This document shows positions 46,983 to 56,924 of a DNA stretch of 64,000 bases, piece by piece. Every line of letters begins with the position of its first letter. Position 1 is the first letter of the stretch. The notes beneath the pieces were generated by a model. It was given only the letters and a program-made list of their open reading frames with translations, made no database searches and was not told the origin of the DNA. This DNA comes from Paracoccaceae bacterium (lineage in GTDB: Bacteria; Pseudomonadota; Alphaproteobacteria; Rhodobacterales; Rhodobacteraceae), in the NCBI GenBank assembly GCA_020832655.1, contig JAFIEF010000005.1:1-64000 (forward strand), written 5' to 3'. The position numbers and the translations under genes were made by a program.

Positions 46983-47891
46983 ATGAAGGTGATCTTCATG
47001 GGCACGCCCGATTTCTCGGTCCCCGCGCTTGACGCGGTTCACGCCGCATATCAGGTCGTCTGTGTCTATACCCAGCCCCCCCGCCCGGCCGGTCGCGGCA
47101 AGCAGCCGCGCCTGACCCCGGTGCATGCCCGCGCCGAGGCGCTGGGCCTGCCCGTGCGTCACCCCGACAGCCTGAATGGGGCCGAAGCCCAGCTTGATTT
47201 TGCCAGCCTTGGGGCCGATGTCGCGGTGGTGGTGGCCTATGGGCTGATCCTGCCGCAGCCGGTGCTGGATGCGCCGCGCCTTGGCTGCCTGAACATCCAT
47301 GCCAGCCTGCTGCCGCGCTGGCGCGGGGCGGCCCCGATCCAGCGCGCGATCATGGCCGGTGACGCCGAAACCGGCATCTGCATCATGCAGATGGGGGCGG
47401 GGCTGGACACTGGCCCGGTGCTGCTGCGCGCGAAGACCCCGATCTCTGACACGGATACTGCCGCCAGCCTGCATGACCGGCTGGCCGCGATGGGGGCGGA
47501 ACTGGTGGTGCAGGCGCTGGCGCGACTGCCCGAACTGGTGCCAGAGCCGCAGCCTGATCAAGGCGTCAGCTATGCCGCCAAGATCGACAAGGCCGAGGCA
47601 CGCATCGACTGGACGCAGCCCGCAGAGAGTGTCGCGCGCCGGATCCGCGCGCTCTCGCCCTTTCCCGGCGCGTGGTGCGACAGTTCCATAGGTCGGCTGA
47701 AGCTGCTGAATGCGCGCGCGGTGGATGGGCAGGGCGTGCCCGGTCAGGTGCTGGAGGGCGGGCTGATTGTCGCCTGTGGCACGGGCGCTGTGCAGATCAC
47801 CGAGTTACAACGCGAAGGCAAGCGCGCCATGTCAGATGGAGATTTCCTGCGCGGGCTGGCGGGCACGGGCACTGTGCTAAAGCTGTCGTAG
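46983..47891 (+). CDS. fmt: Methionyl-tRNA formyltransferase
   Basis: A 302-residue enzyme formylating initiator Met-tRNA with 10-formyl-THF. [13 protein letters not shown] near the N terminus, the catalytic region [20 protein letters not shown], and [11 protein letters not shown] are diagnostic. I use ATG 46983 rather than the track start at 46956. Its end overlaps the convergent membrane-protein gene by 15 bases. Confidence 0.96.
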   Translation: MKVIFMGTPDFSVPALDAVHAAYQVVCVYTQPPRPAGRGKQPRLTPVHARAEALGLPVRHPDSLNGAEAQLDFASLGADVAVVVAYGLILPQPVLDAPRLGCLNIHASLLPRWRGAAPIQRAIMAGDAETGICIMQMGAGLDTGPVLLRAKTPISDTDTAASLHDRLAAMGAELVVQALARLPELVPEPQPDQGVSYAAKIDKAEARIDWTQPAESVARRIRALSPFPGAWCDSSIGRLKLLNARAVDGQGVPGQVLEGGLIVACGTGAVQITELQREGKRAMSDGDFLRGLAGTGTVLKLS

Positions 47892-48494
47892 CGGCATCCG
47901 CCGGCCCAGCGCATTCAGGCCGAAGGCAAACACGGCAAAGGCCGCCAGCAGCCCGGTGACATTCAGCACCAGCGCGCCCAGGCCCAGCTCTGCCGCATTG
48001 ATGAAGGGATAGGGATACCAGCCGCTCAGCGCCCCGCGCAGCAGCGCATAGACGGCATAGCCCGCAGGCCAGATCAGCCAGAAAAGCGGACGTCCGCCGC
48101 GCGGGGGAATGCGGGCGGTTTCCGTCAGCCAGAACCAGGCCATCAGCGCGGGCAGGATGGTGTGAAAGGCGTGATCGGTCCACCATGCCAGCCCGGCGAA
48201 GTTGTAAAGATGCGCCAGCAGCAGGTGATAGACCAGCCCCACCATGATCATCGACATTGTCAGCATGCTCATCCAGCCGAAGGCGGCGCGCTGCCCGCTC
48301 GCGGCGATCCACAGCATGGTCGCGGCCATCAGCGCATTGGTCAGGATGGTGAAGAACCCTGCCAAGGCCCAGATCACCGCTATAGCGCCCATGTTCCAGC
48401 GCGCCATGTTCAGGCCAATCTGCGCCCCCAGCGCCGCCACCCCCAGCGCGCCGATGACACCGGCCACCACACGATATTTCGGATCGATCGGCAT
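47877..48494 (-). CDS. Pr6Pr-family membrane protein
   Basis: A 205-residue protein with six likely helices. Seen: [34 protein letters not shown] and [21 protein letters not shown], typical of the Pr6Pr/FAR-17a-like membrane family of unknown function. Conserved His and Trp residues could be catalytic. I use ATG 48494 with AGGAAGGGAC upstream. It is convergent with fmt and divergent from recO. Confidence 0.8.
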   Translation of the reverse strand: MPIDPKYRVVAGVIGALGVAALGAQIGLNMARWNMGAIAVIWALAGFFTILTNALMAATMLWIAASGQRAAFGWMSMLTMSMIMVGLVYHLLLAHLYNFAGLAWWTDHAFHTILPALMAWFWLTETARIPPRGGRPLFWLIWPAGYAVYALLRGALSGWYPYPFINAAELGLGALVLNVTGLLAAFAVFAFGLNALGRRMPLRQL

Positions 48495-48568
48495 CTGTCT
48501 GTCCCTTCCTGCCCGCACCGCCAGAAAACACTTGTCGCAGCCCGGCCACCACGGCAAGGCTATGCCGC

Positions 48569-49279
48569 ATGAACTGGCGCGATCAAGGCATATTGCTGGG
48601 CGTGCGCCCGCTGGGCGAGGCAACTGCGCTGGCAGAGGTGTTCACCGCGCTGCATGGGCGCCATATGGGCGCGATCAGGGGCGGTGCCTCGCGCAGGATG
48701 GCGCCGGTGCTCCAAGCAGGCGCGCAGTTGGACATAAGCGCCCGCGCAAGGCTGGAACAGCATATGGCCAGCTTCACGGTAGAGCTGATCCGCGCCCGCG
48801 CAGCACCGCTGATGCAGGACCGTCTGGCATTGCTGGCGCTGGGGTCGGTCTGCGCGCTGTGCCGCTTTGCCCTGCCTGAACGCGCGCCCTATCCGGGGCT
48901 GTATGCCGCGACATGCGCATTGCTGGACGCGCTGGGCCAGCCGGGCTGGCTGCGCGACTATGCGCAGTGGGAATTGCGCCTGCTTGACGAAACCGGCTTC
49001 GGGCTGGATTTGCAGCAATGCGCCGTGACAGGGGCACTAAGCGGGCTGGCCTATGTCAGCCCCCGCACGGGCCGCGCCGTCACGGCCCAGGGCGCAGACG
49101 GTTATGCCGCGCGCCTGCTGCCGCTGCCTGCTGCGCTGCTGGAAGGGCACGCAATGGACAGGGATGATCTGCGCGCAGCCCTTGGGCTAAGCGGGCATTT
49201 CCTGCATGGCTGGCTTGCGCACAGCATCGGCAAGCCCCTGCCCGCAGCCCGCGCGCGGCTGCTGGACGCGCTGGGCTGA
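48569..49279 (+). CDS. recO: DNA repair protein RecO
   Basis: A 236-residue recombination mediator. The N-terminal OB fold (WRDQGILLGVRPLGEATALAEVFTALHGRHMGAIRGG) is typical, followed by a helical domain and a C-terminal segment without an evident zinc finger. It helps RecR load RecA onto gapped DNA. Its end converges on fabD. Confidence 0.93.
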   Translation: MNWRDQGILLGVRPLGEATALAEVFTALHGRHMGAIRGGASRRMAPVLQAGAQLDISARARLEQHMASFTVELIRARAAPLMQDRLALLALGSVCALCRFALPERAPYPGLYAATCALLDALGQPGWLRDYAQWELRLLDETGFGLDLQQCAVTGALSGLAYVSPRTGRAVTAQGADGYAARLLPLPAALLEGHAMDRDDLRAALGLSGHFLHGWLAHSIGKPLPAARARLLDALG

Positions 49280-49289
49280 GCGCGCTGCC

Positions 49290-50219
49290 TTATCCCTTCT
49301 GCGCGGCAACATCCTCGGGCGTGCCGAAATTGCGCGTCTCGGCGCCCCTGATGCAGCGCTTGATCATGCCCGACAGCGCCTTGCCTGCACCGATTTCCCA
49401 GAACTCGCTCACACCCTGATCGCCCATCCAGACGACCGATTCGCGCCAGCGCACCGAACCTGTCACCTGTTCGACCAACAGCTTGCGGATGGTTTCCGGG
49501 TCGCTGACGGCCTCGGCGCGGATATTGGCGACCAGCGGCACGGCAGGGGCGTTCAGCGTGACATCGGCCAGCGCTTCGGCCATGCGCTCGGCGGCGGGCT
49601 GCATCAGCGCACAATGGAACGGGGCAGAGACCGGCAAGAGCATCGCGCGCCGCGCGCCGCGGGTCTTGGCAATCTCTACCGCACGCTCGACCGCCGCCTT
49701 GTGGCCCGACACCACCACCTGGGCGGGGTCATTGTCATTGGCGGCCTGACAGATTTCACCCTGGGCGGCCTCTTGCGCGACCTCGGCGGCAGTGGCGAAA
49801 TCCAGCCCCAGAAGGGCCGCCATCGCGCCCTGACCCACTGGCACGGCCTGTTGCATCGCCGCGCCCCGAATGCGCAACAGCCGCGCGGCATCGGCAATCG
49901 CCAGCGCACCGCTGGCGGCCAGCGCTGAATATTCGCCCAGCGAATGCCCCGCGACAAAGGCGGCATCGGTGATCTGGACGCCTTCGGCTTCCAGCGCGCG
50001 GAAAGCTGCCAGCGAGGTCGCCATCAGCGCGGGCTGGGCATTGGCGGTCAGGGTCAGATCGGCAATATCGCCATCCCAGATCAGGGACGACAGCTTTTCG
50101 CCCAGCGCCGCGTCAACTTCGTCAAATACGGCCTTTGCGGCGGGATAGCTTGCGGCCAGCGCCTGCCCCATGCCGATGGTTTGCGCCCCTTGCCCCGGAA
50201 ATACGAATGCGCGGCTCAT
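49290..50219 (-). CDS. fabD: Malonyl-CoA:ACP transacylase
   Basis: A 309-residue enzyme transferring malonyl groups to acyl carrier protein for fatty-acid synthesis. FVFPGQGAQTIGMG is the N terminus, the catalytic Ser lies in GHSLGEYSAL (about residue 90), and the catalytic His in APFHCALMQPA. GGGAGGGGAAG precedes ATG 50219. fabG and acpP, common neighbours, are not seen here. Confidence 0.96.
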   Translation of the reverse strand: MSRAFVFPGQGAQTIGMGQALAASYPAAKAVFDEVDAALGEKLSSLIWDGDIADLTLTANAQPALMATSLAAFRALEAEGVQITDAAFVAGHSLGEYSALAASGALAIADAARLLRIRGAAMQQAVPVGQGAMAALLGLDFATAAEVAQEAAQGEICQAANDNDPAQVVVSGHKAAVERAVEIAKTRGARRAMLLPVSAPFHCALMQPAAERMAEALADVTLNAPAVPLVANIRAEAVSDPETIRKLLVEQVTGSVRWRESVVWMGDQGVSEFWEIGAGKALSGMIKRCIRGAETRNFGTPEDVAAQKG

Positions 50220-50341
50220 CTTCCCCTCCCACATGTTAAGTTGCTTTCAGATGCCGCAAAGCGGCGGCAAAGGCAAGGCACAGGCATGGTGTAGCAATGG
50301 GCGCAACGATGCACGCGCGCGCCGGTTTCCAGTAGCTGCGA

Positions 50342-53300
50342 TCAGTCGCTCATCGCCGCCAGAAGCTGGGCATTGCCCCCTGATGCGGTGGTGTCGATGC
50401 ACAGGTGACGTTCCCAAAGCGCATGAGCGGTGTCGGGCAAGTCGGTGATCACCGGCAGGATCGGCCCGTCACGGCGGGCCAGTGCCTGCGCGATCTGGCG
50501 CGCCTGATCCTGTGGCCCCCAGAAGATCACGCCTGAAAACCCGTCCAGCCGTTCCAGCCCGTCGGGGATGCCCGGCAATTCCACCGCCCGCCCGCCCAGC
50601 GCACGGATTGCATTCGCCTGCTCGGTGGATTGCGCGGGGTCAGGGCCAAGACACAGCAAGGGCGCACGCGGGCTGTGGCGCAGCCGGTTCGATTCGCCCG
50701 TAGGGCCGGGCAATTCCTGCGCGGCAGGCAGGGCCGCCGGGTCAGCAGGCGCTGCGGCAGCAATCGCGGCAACTGCCGCATCAAAACTGACAGCCGCGGC
50801 AGGCTGGGCACCGGGCGCGACCTGCGCACGCGCGAAGCGGGGCAGGTAATGCGGCCCGCCCGCCTTGGGGCCAGTGCCCGAAAGCCCCTCGCCCCCGAAA
50901 GGCTGGCTGCCCACAATCGCGCCGATCTGGTTGCGGTTGACATAGGCATTGCCGACATGAACCCGATCCACCACATGCTGAACGCGGCTGTCGATGCGCG
51001 TATGCAACCCGAAGGTCAGCCCGTAGCCCTTGGCGTTGATATCGTCGATCACGCGATCCAGATCGCGCGCCTTGAAGCGGGCCACATGCAGCACCGGGCC
51101 AAACACCTCGCGGTCCAGATCGCCAATGCCGCTGACGCGCAGCGCGACAGGCGCGATGAAGGTACCGCCATCGGGTGCGTCCAATTCATGCAGCACACGG
51201 CCTTCACTGCGCGCCTGCGCGACATAGGCGGCGATCTGGTCGCACGCCTGGCTGTCGATGACCGGGCCGACATCGATGGCCAGATGCCACGGATCACCCA
51301 GCCGCAATTCCTGCATCGCGCCGAACAGCATTTCTTCCACTTCCGGCGCGACATCTTCCTGAAGATACAGGCAGCGCAGCGCCGAACAGCGTTGCCCCGC
51401 CGATTGGAAGCTGGAGGCCAGAATATCCCTTATCGCCTGTTCCGGCAGGGCCGTGCTGTCCACGATCATCGCATTCAGCCCGCCGGTTTCGGCAATCAGC
51501 GGCGCATCGGGGGCCAGATGCTGCGCCATTGCGCGCCGGATCAGCAGCGCGGTTTCGGTCGAGCCGGTGAAGGCCACACCATTGATGCGCGGATCAGAAC
51601 TCAGCGCCGCCCCGACAATCCCGCCCTGACCGGGCAGAAGTTGCAACACCTCGGGCGGGACACCGGCCTTGTGCAGCAACCCGGTGGCGAAATGGGCAAT
51701 CAGCGGGGTCTGTTCGGCAGGTTTGGCCAGCACACCATTGCCTGCGGCCAGCGCGCCCGCAATCTGGCCGGTAAAGATTGCCAGCGGAAAGTTCCAGGGG
51801 CTGATGCAGGTGAACACCCCGCGCGCGGGCATGGTCAGTTCCGCAGCCTGAAGGGCGTAGTAGCGCAGGAAATCCACCGCCTCGCGCAATTCGCCCACGG
51901 CATCAAGCTGCGACTTGCCTGCCTCGCGCGCCAGAATCGCGAAGATGGGGCCAAATTCTTCCTCATAGAGATCGGCCGCGCGGTTCAGCACCGCCGCGCG
52001 GGTGGCAGTGTCAGCGCCCCACGGCATCGCGGCGTCCAGCGCGGTCTGCACATCTTCGGGCGTGGCCTCGGTCACTGTGCCCAACATGTCGGCATGATCG
52101 GCAGGGTTCACAACCTCTTTGGGCGTGCCGCTTTGCAGCGCGCCTGCAATCAGGGGGGCGGCATCAAACCGGGCGGCACGGAACGGCGCGCGGGCGGTCT
52201 CGATCTGGTCAAGATCGTGCTTGCAGGCCAGATCCCAGCCGCGCGCATTGCGCCGCTCTTGTCCGAACAGTTCCGGCCCGGTGGCAAGCCTGGGGTTGCG
52301 CCCTTCGGGCAAGGCATCAAGCGCGGCAAAGGGGCAGGCCGCCACTTCGGCAGGGGGGACATCTTCATCCACGATCTGATTGACGAAGGACGAATTCGCC
52401 CCGTTTTCCAAAAGCCGCCGCACCAAATAGGCCAGCAGATCCTTATGCGCCCCAACCGGCGCATAGATGCGGCAGCGCGTGCCATTGCGGGTCAGCACCA
52501 GATCATGCAGCGCCTCGCCCATGCCATGCAGGCGCTGGAATTCATAATCCAGCGCGCTGACCCGCATCTGCGCGGCCATATGCAGCACGGCGGCGACGGA
52601 ATGCGCGTTATGCGTGGCGAATTGCGGATAGATCCGGTCAGTCATGCCCAGAAGCTTGCGCGCGCAGGCAATGAAATTGACATCCGCCGCCGGTTTCCGG
52701 GTCAGCAGCGGAAAGCCATCCAGCCCCATCACCTGCGCGCGCTTGATCTCGGTATCCCAATAGGCGCCCTTGACCAGCCGCACCATCAGCTTGCGATCAA
52801 GCCTTTCGGCAGTGCCATGCAGCCAGTCCAGCACATCGGCTGCGCGCGGGCCATAGGCCTGCACCACCACGCCAAAGCCGTCCCAGCCTTCCAGCGCCGG
52901 GTCGCGCAGCACTTCGCCGATTACCTCCAGCGACAATGCCAGCCGGTCCTGTTCCTCTGCATCAATATTGAAGCCCAGCCCCATCGCCGCCGCCAGCCGC
53001 GCCAATTCGCGCAGCCGCGGCACCAGCTCGGTCATTACCCGGTCGCGCTGTGCCAGCTCATAGCGCGGATGCAGCGCCGAGAGCTTCACCGAAATGCCCG
53101 GATTGGAACGAATATCATTGCCGGTGGCGCGCGCGCCGATATTGCGGATCGCATCGCGATAGGCGGTATGATAGCGCTGCGCATCCTTCATCGTGCGCGC
53201 GGCTTCGCCCAGCATGTCATAGGAATAGCTGTAACCCTTGGCCTCCATGCTGGCAGCGCGGGTCATGGCAGCGTCAATGGTTTCGCCCAGCACGAATTGG

Positions 53301-53806
53301 CGGCCCATTTCCTTCATCGCGCGCCCGACGGCCGTGCGGATCACCGGTTCACCCAACCGCTTGAGCGCGCCACGCAACACCTGCACCGGGCTTTTGCTGC
53401 CCTCATCCAGAACGCGCCCGGTCAGCATAAGCGCCCAGGTCGAGGCATTGACCAGGCTGGAAGAGGAACGCCCCAGATGCCTGCCCCAATCCGAAGGCGC
53501 GATCTTGTCTTCGATCAGATCATCAATGGTGGCCGCATCAGGAACGCGCAACAGCGCCTCTGCCAGACACATCAGCGCGATGCCTTCATCAGTGGACAGG
53601 CCATATTCGGCCAGAAACACCTCCATCAGGCCGGGGGCGGCGCTGGTACGAATATCATGCACAAGCGCTGCGGCCTGTTCGACGATTTCGGCGCGCGCAG
53701 ACGCATCCAGCGCGGCCATGTCGCGCGCAGCGGCCATCACGCCGGCCTCTTCGCGCAATATCGCATCGGTGATCTGGGCAGGCAAAGGGGGCAGTGTTGT
53801 GGTCAT
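50342..53806 (-). CDS. putA: Bifunctional proline dehydrogenase / glutamate-semialdehyde dehydrogenase
   Basis: An 1154-residue enzyme turning proline into glutamate. An N-terminal alpha domain is followed by the FAD proline dehydrogenase barrel (about 130-450, with VRLVKGAYWDTEIKRAQ). Next is the aldehyde dehydrogenase with AETGGLNAM and catalytic Cys in SAGQRCSALRCLY. The C-terminal 170 residues form an Ala-rich linker and ALDH-like tail domain. The ribbon-helix-helix DNA-binding domain of enterobacterial PutA is absent, so this is not a self-repressor. Control is expected from the divergent Lrp-type putR. The start is ATG 53806. Confidence 0.96.
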   Translation of the reverse strand: MTTTLPPLPAQITDAILREEAGVMAAARDMAALDASARAEIVEQAAALVHDIRTSAAPGLMEVFLAEYGLSTDEGIALMCLAEALLRVPDAATIDDLIEDKIAPSDWGRHLGRSSSSLVNASTWALMLTGRVLDEGSKSPVQVLRGALKRLGEPVIRTAVGRAMKEMGRQFVLGETIDAAMTRAASMEAKGYSYSYDMLGEAARTMKDAQRYHTAYRDAIRNIGARATGNDIRSNPGISVKLSALHPRYELAQRDRVMTELVPRLRELARLAAAMGLGFNIDAEEQDRLALSLEVIGEVLRDPALEGWDGFGVVVQAYGPRAADVLDWLHGTAERLDRKLMVRLVKGAYWDTEIKRAQVMGLDGFPLLTRKPAADVNFIACARKLLGMTDRIYPQFATHNAHSVAAVLHMAAQMRVSALDYEFQRLHGMGEALHDLVLTRNGTRCRIYAPVGAHKDLLAYLVRRLLENGANSSFVNQIVDEDVPPAEVAACPFAALDALPEGRNPRLATGPELFGQERRNARGWDLACKHDLDQIETARAPFRAARFDAAPLIAGALQSGTPKEVVNPADHADMLGTVTEATPEDVQTALDAAMPWGADTATRAAVLNRAADLYEEEFGPIFAILAREAGKSQLDAVGELREAVDFLRYYALQAAELTMPARGVFTCISPWNFPLAIFTGQIAGALAAGNGVLAKPAEQTPLIAHFATGLLHKAGVPPEVLQLLPGQGGIVGAALSSDPRINGVAFTGSTETALLIRRAMAQHLAPDAPLIAETGGLNAMIVDSTALPEQAIRDILASSFQSAGQRCSALRCLYLQEDVAPEVEEMLFGAMQELRLGDPWHLAIDVGPVIDSQACDQIAAYVAQARSEGRVLHELDAPDGGTFIAPVALRVSGIGDLDREVFGPVLHVARFKARDLDRVIDDINAKGYGLTFGLHTRIDSRVQHVVDRVHVGNAYVNRNQIGAIVGSQPFGGEGLSGTGPKAGGPHYLPRFARAQVAPGAQPAAAVSFDAAVAAIAAAAPADPAALPAAQELPGPTGESNRLRHSPRAPLLCLGPDPAQSTEQANAIRALGGRAVELPGIPDGLERLDGFSGVIFWGPQDQARQIAQALARRDGPILPVITDLPDTAHALWERHLCIDTTASGGNAQLLAAMSD

Positions 53807-53854
53807 GGCGGCTTTCCCTGTCGGAACTATGGACCGAGTATGCCACATAGTCCC

Positions 53855-53885
53855 GTTGAATACTGCCCGAATTATGATATTCAAC
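53855..53885. promoter_or_regulatory. Inverted repeat, candidate PutR operator
   Basis: GTTGAATA at 53855..53862 and TATTCAAC at 53878..53885 form a perfect 8-base inverted repeat with a 15-base AT-rich spacer, in the putA-putR divergent gap. Both flanks would suit Lrp-type dimer binding. The arms are seen; the binding is inferred. Confidence 0.6.
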
Positions 53886-53922
53886 ACATCAAACGCCTGT
53901 ATTTTTGAAAGGATGCAAGACA

Positions 53923-54393
53923 ATGGCCCGCATCAAGCTGGACAGTTTCGACCACGCCATCTTGCGGATCATGGCTGTCGATGGGCGGCTAAGCGTGACC
54001 GAACTGGCGACGCGGATCGGGCTGACCAAATCGCCCACCCAGACCAGATTGCGGCGGCTGGAAGAACAGGGCGTGATTCAGGGCTATCGCGCGCTGATCG
54101 ACCCGCATCAGATCGGCATGGCCCATATCGCCTTTGTCGAGGTCAAGCTGTCCGATACCCGCGAAGCGGCGTTGCAAAGCTTCAACGCCGCGGCGCGCAC
54201 TGTACCCGAGATAGAGGAATGCCACCTGATCGCCGGGGCGTTCGACTATCTGCTGAAAGTGCGCTCGCGCGATATCGCAGCCTATCGGCAGGTTCTGGCC
54301 GAACATATTTCGGGGCTGCCGCATGTCACCTCGACCTCTACCCATGTGGTGATGGAAGCGGTCAAGGAAACCGGGGCGCAGCCGGTTTTCTGA
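53923..54393 (+). CDS. putR: Lrp/AsnC-type regulator of putA
   Basis: A 156-residue Lrp-family regulator with helix-turn-helix LSVTELATRIGLTKSPTQTRLRRLEEQGVI and an AsnC effector domain. Being divergent from putA matches PutR of Rhodobacter capsulatus, an activator that responds to proline. I take ATG 53923 with GAAAGGA upstream over the track TTG 53905. It probably also represses or limits its own expression, as its relatives do. Confidence 0.93.
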   Translation: MARIKLDSFDHAILRIMAVDGRLSVTELATRIGLTKSPTQTRLRRLEEQGVIQGYRALIDPHQIGMAHIAFVEVKLSDTREAALQSFNAAARTVPEIEECHLIAGAFDYLLKVRSRDIAAYRQVLAEHISGLPHVTSTSTHVVMEAVKETGAQPVF

Positions 54394-54422
54394 CCCGCAG
54401 CATATGGGCGCAGCCCGCGGGT

Positions 54423-55646
54423 TTAGCGCCGCCTTGCCGTCATGACTGAAACAGGCCCGGCGCGCAGGATCAGCCGGTCCGGGCCATCAAGATCGAAGCC
54501 CGTAGCCTGTTCCAGCGCATCTAGAAAGCGCAGTTCCAGATTTTGCAGCGCAACCGGGCAGGCCAGACGGGTGGTGCCCAGATCGGATATCTGAAGCATT
54601 TCCTCGACTATGGTGGCGGTGCCGACATAGCGGTTGCAGGCGGCACGGCCCGTGATCTGGTCGCTTGCGAATGCCAGTGTCAGTTCGGGCATATCGGGCT
54701 GGGTGGGGTCAACCGCCAGATTGAACAGCGATGTCACCAACCAGCTTCCACCACGCAGCAGGCTCAGCGGGTTTCCCGCGCAGCCGATGCTTGGTGGAAC
54801 TTCTGGCGACAAGGTCAGGTGGGCGGTTATCGGATAGGGCACCGCAGCCGTGCGAAACCGGCATTGCTGATCGACCAGTTGCAGTGTCAGCGACTCGCCC
54901 TCGAAGGTCAGCCTGCCATCACCGTCGCGTCGTGCCAGCAACGCTACCTTGGTGTCGGGGTCATGGGGCAGTGCGGGAATGTCCAGAATTGCCCCGGCAA
55001 GCGTCAGATCGATCTGCCATCCCTGTTCGGATTCTGCCCGCGCCGTCACCGGCAGCACCGGCGGGAAGGGGACCGGGGCGCATTCGGTTTCGGGCTGGTC
55101 GGGCAGTTGCAGCATCAGCCGCGCGCCGTGATCGTGCAGCCTGGCGCCATCATCGGCGACCAGCGGCGCACTGACATCATCGCCTGCGGCCGGGCTGAAC
55201 AGGCGCATGGGCGCAGGGGCGGTCATGCGCAACCCGTCGCCATCGGGGGCCAGATCGATGCGTGTGTCATCGGCGCACAGCCAGCGCGCACGAAAACCCA
55301 GCGCCAGAAGCGGCTCCAGCGTTGCGGTGATATCGCTTTGGCCGGGTTCAAGTTCCAGCCGGGCAGTTTGCGCGCGCATCTGCCCCTGTTCCACCAGCCC
55401 TGCCTGCACATGCGTCACCTGCCTGGGCAGTGGCGAAAAGACAAGGCTTGCCGAGCTCTCGCCCGGCACTACCGGCAGATGTTGCGCCGCCAGAATCTGG
55501 CCTGTGCTGTCAAGCAGAACGGCGGCGATTTCCTTGGGCTGGTCCAGCGTGGCCACCCAGTCCAGCGTGACCGCCAGATCGCGCGCGGCACCCGCGACCG
55601 GTAGGGCCAGTGCAGCTGTCAGGGCGGCAGGCAAGAGGCAGCGCAT
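54423..55646 (-). CDS. Exported META-domain protein
   Basis: A 407-residue protein with a signal peptide (MRCLLPAALTAALALPVAGA), an N-terminal region resembling a lipoprotein-type beta domain, and a C-terminal META/HslJ-like domain (LLRGGSWLVTSLFN, TLAFASDQITGRAACNRYVG, ISDLGTTRLACP). META domains occur in heat-shock-type envelope proteins. Function is unknown; a periplasmic or cell-envelope role is inferred. It lies convergent with putR. Confidence 0.75.
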   Translation of the reverse strand: MRCLLPAALTAALALPVAGAARDLAVTLDWVATLDQPKEIAAVLLDSTGQILAAQHLPVVPGESSASLVFSPLPRQVTHVQAGLVEQGQMRAQTARLELEPGQSDITATLEPLLALGFRARWLCADDTRIDLAPDGDGLRMTAPAPMRLFSPAAGDDVSAPLVADDGARLHDHGARLMLQLPDQPETECAPVPFPPVLPVTARAESEQGWQIDLTLAGAILDIPALPHDPDTKVALLARRDGDGRLTFEGESLTLQLVDQQCRFRTAAVPYPITAHLTLSPEVPPSIGCAGNPLSLLRGGSWLVTSLFNLAVDPTQPDMPELTLAFASDQITGRAACNRYVGTATIVEEMLQISDLGTTRLACPVALQNLELRFLDALEQATGFDLDGPDRLILRAGPVSVMTARRR

Positions 55647-55751
55647 TCCATGCTCCGGGGGGCAGACAACACAAGGTTCACCCCGTGCATAGCCCAAGGC
55701 GCTGCCTTGCAGCAAGCGGGTCGCAGAAGCGTGATGTCGCTGTGTTGCTGC

Positions 55752-56315
55752 TCAGGCGCGCTCGGAATACTCGAAGGTTTCTGTATTCACGACAATGTCT
55801 TCATCCTGCCCGACGAAAGGCGGAACCAGAATACGCAGCCCGTTATCCAGCACTGCAGGCTTGAAGCTGTTTGCTGCGGTCTGGCCCTTTACCACCGGCT
55901 CGGTCTCGACGACCTTGCACACGACTTTCTGCGGCAGGGTGATGTTCAGCGCTTCTTCGCCATAATACTCGACCGTGACAGTCATGCCATCTTGCAGGAA
56001 AGGGCGACGTTCGCCCAGAATTTCGGCATCCAGCTCGATCTGTTCAAAGCTCTCCATGTCCATCACCACCAGACGGCCATCGCTTTCATACAGGAATTGC
56101 TGGTCTTTCTGTTCCAGCCGCACCCGTTCCACCTTGTCGTCGGAACGGAAGCGTTCATTCAGCTTGCGCCCGTCGCGCAGGTTCTTCAACTCGACCTGTG
56201 CGAAGGCACCGCCCTTGCCGGGCTTGACATGGCTGACCTTGACCGCCGCCCAAAGGCCGCCTGCATGTTCCAGCACATTGCCGGGGCGAATTTCGTTACC
56301 ATTGATCTTGGGCAT
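55752..56315 (-). CDS. efp: Elongation factor P
   Basis: A 187-residue tRNA-mimic that rescues ribosomes stalled at polyproline. [20 protein letters not shown] is the N-terminal KOW-like domain; the modifiable Lys is in [10 protein letters not shown] (about residue 35). OB domains follow, ending [23 protein letters not shown]. The start is ATG 56315, not the longer track ORF. The modifying enzymes EpmA/EpmB are not in the window. Confidence 0.96.
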   Translation of the reverse strand: MPKINGNEIRPGNVLEHAGGLWAAVKVSHVKPGKGGAFAQVELKNLRDGRKLNERFRSDDKVERVRLEQKDQQFLYESDGRLVVMDMESFEQIELDAEILGERRPFLQDGMTVTVEYYGEEALNITLPQKVVCKVVETEPVVKGQTAANSFKPAVLDNGLRILVPPFVGQDEDIVVNTETFEYSERA

Positions 56316-56525
56316 GAACAGAACCTTGCGCCAGTGCATTGAAGATGAAGACAGCGTCCCTATATCGGCAGCAGCCAGGGGTGGCAAGAATGATGAAACC
56401 GGCAATTCCCCGCCGCCATGCGCCTGATGCATGGCTGGTATGCGCCAAGGGTGTAGCGAATCACTCTGCAAACCACGTATGCAGCGCAGAGCGGTGAATG
56501 CAAGAGCAAGAACAAGGAATACAAG

Positions 56526-56849
56526 ATGTTTGACGGTGCAGACGGGACGGCCTTTACCCATGAGCAGGGGGCCCGCGCCCGGAAACTCTTTGCGGCTGTC
56601 GTTCTGGCGGCGTTGGATGACGCGATTGTCGATGACAAGAAATACGGCAATGGCCCGGAACAGATTGCCCGCTGGGCACGTTCGCGCGATGGGCGCGAAG
56701 TGCTGACCTGCGCCGGGATCGACCCAAATGAGCGCGTGGTCAAGGGTCTGATGGAATTCGTGGCCAAGGGTGTGCGCACCTCTGTCGCGCTGTCGCGCGA
56801 GGAAAGCGAGCGTCGCAATGCCGCCGCAGCGGCGGCCGAAGCCGCCTGA
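56526..56849 (+). CDS. DUF6280-like conserved small protein
   Basis: A 107-residue acidic protein ([59 protein letters not shown]) of a family that appears widely conserved in Rhodobacterales. No function is known to me. It is helical with an Ala-rich C terminus. An AAGGAATACAAG site precedes the ATG, and a good terminator follows, so it is monocistronic. Confidence 0.8.
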   Translation: MFDGADGTAFTHEQGARARKLFAAVVLAALDDAIVDDKKYGNGPEQIARWARSRDGREVLTCAGIDPNERVVKGLMEFVAKGVRTSVALSREESERRNAAAAAAEAA

Positions 56850-56874
56850 TATCCACCACAACCCGAATGAATTG

Positions 56875-56905
56875 CCCTGCGTCGCGCGCCGATGCAGGGT
56901 TTTTT
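56875..56905 (+). terminator. Rho-independent terminator
   Basis: CCCTGC-loop-GCAGGG followed by six T residues, 25 bases after the DUF6280-like gene stop. Confidence 0.85.
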
Positions 56906-56924
56906 CATGCGCGCCCGCGTCGCC

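Noticed and set aside
50630-53908. Plus-strand ORF of 1092 codons opposite putA
   Set aside because: Antisense shadow of putA with the same composition bias.
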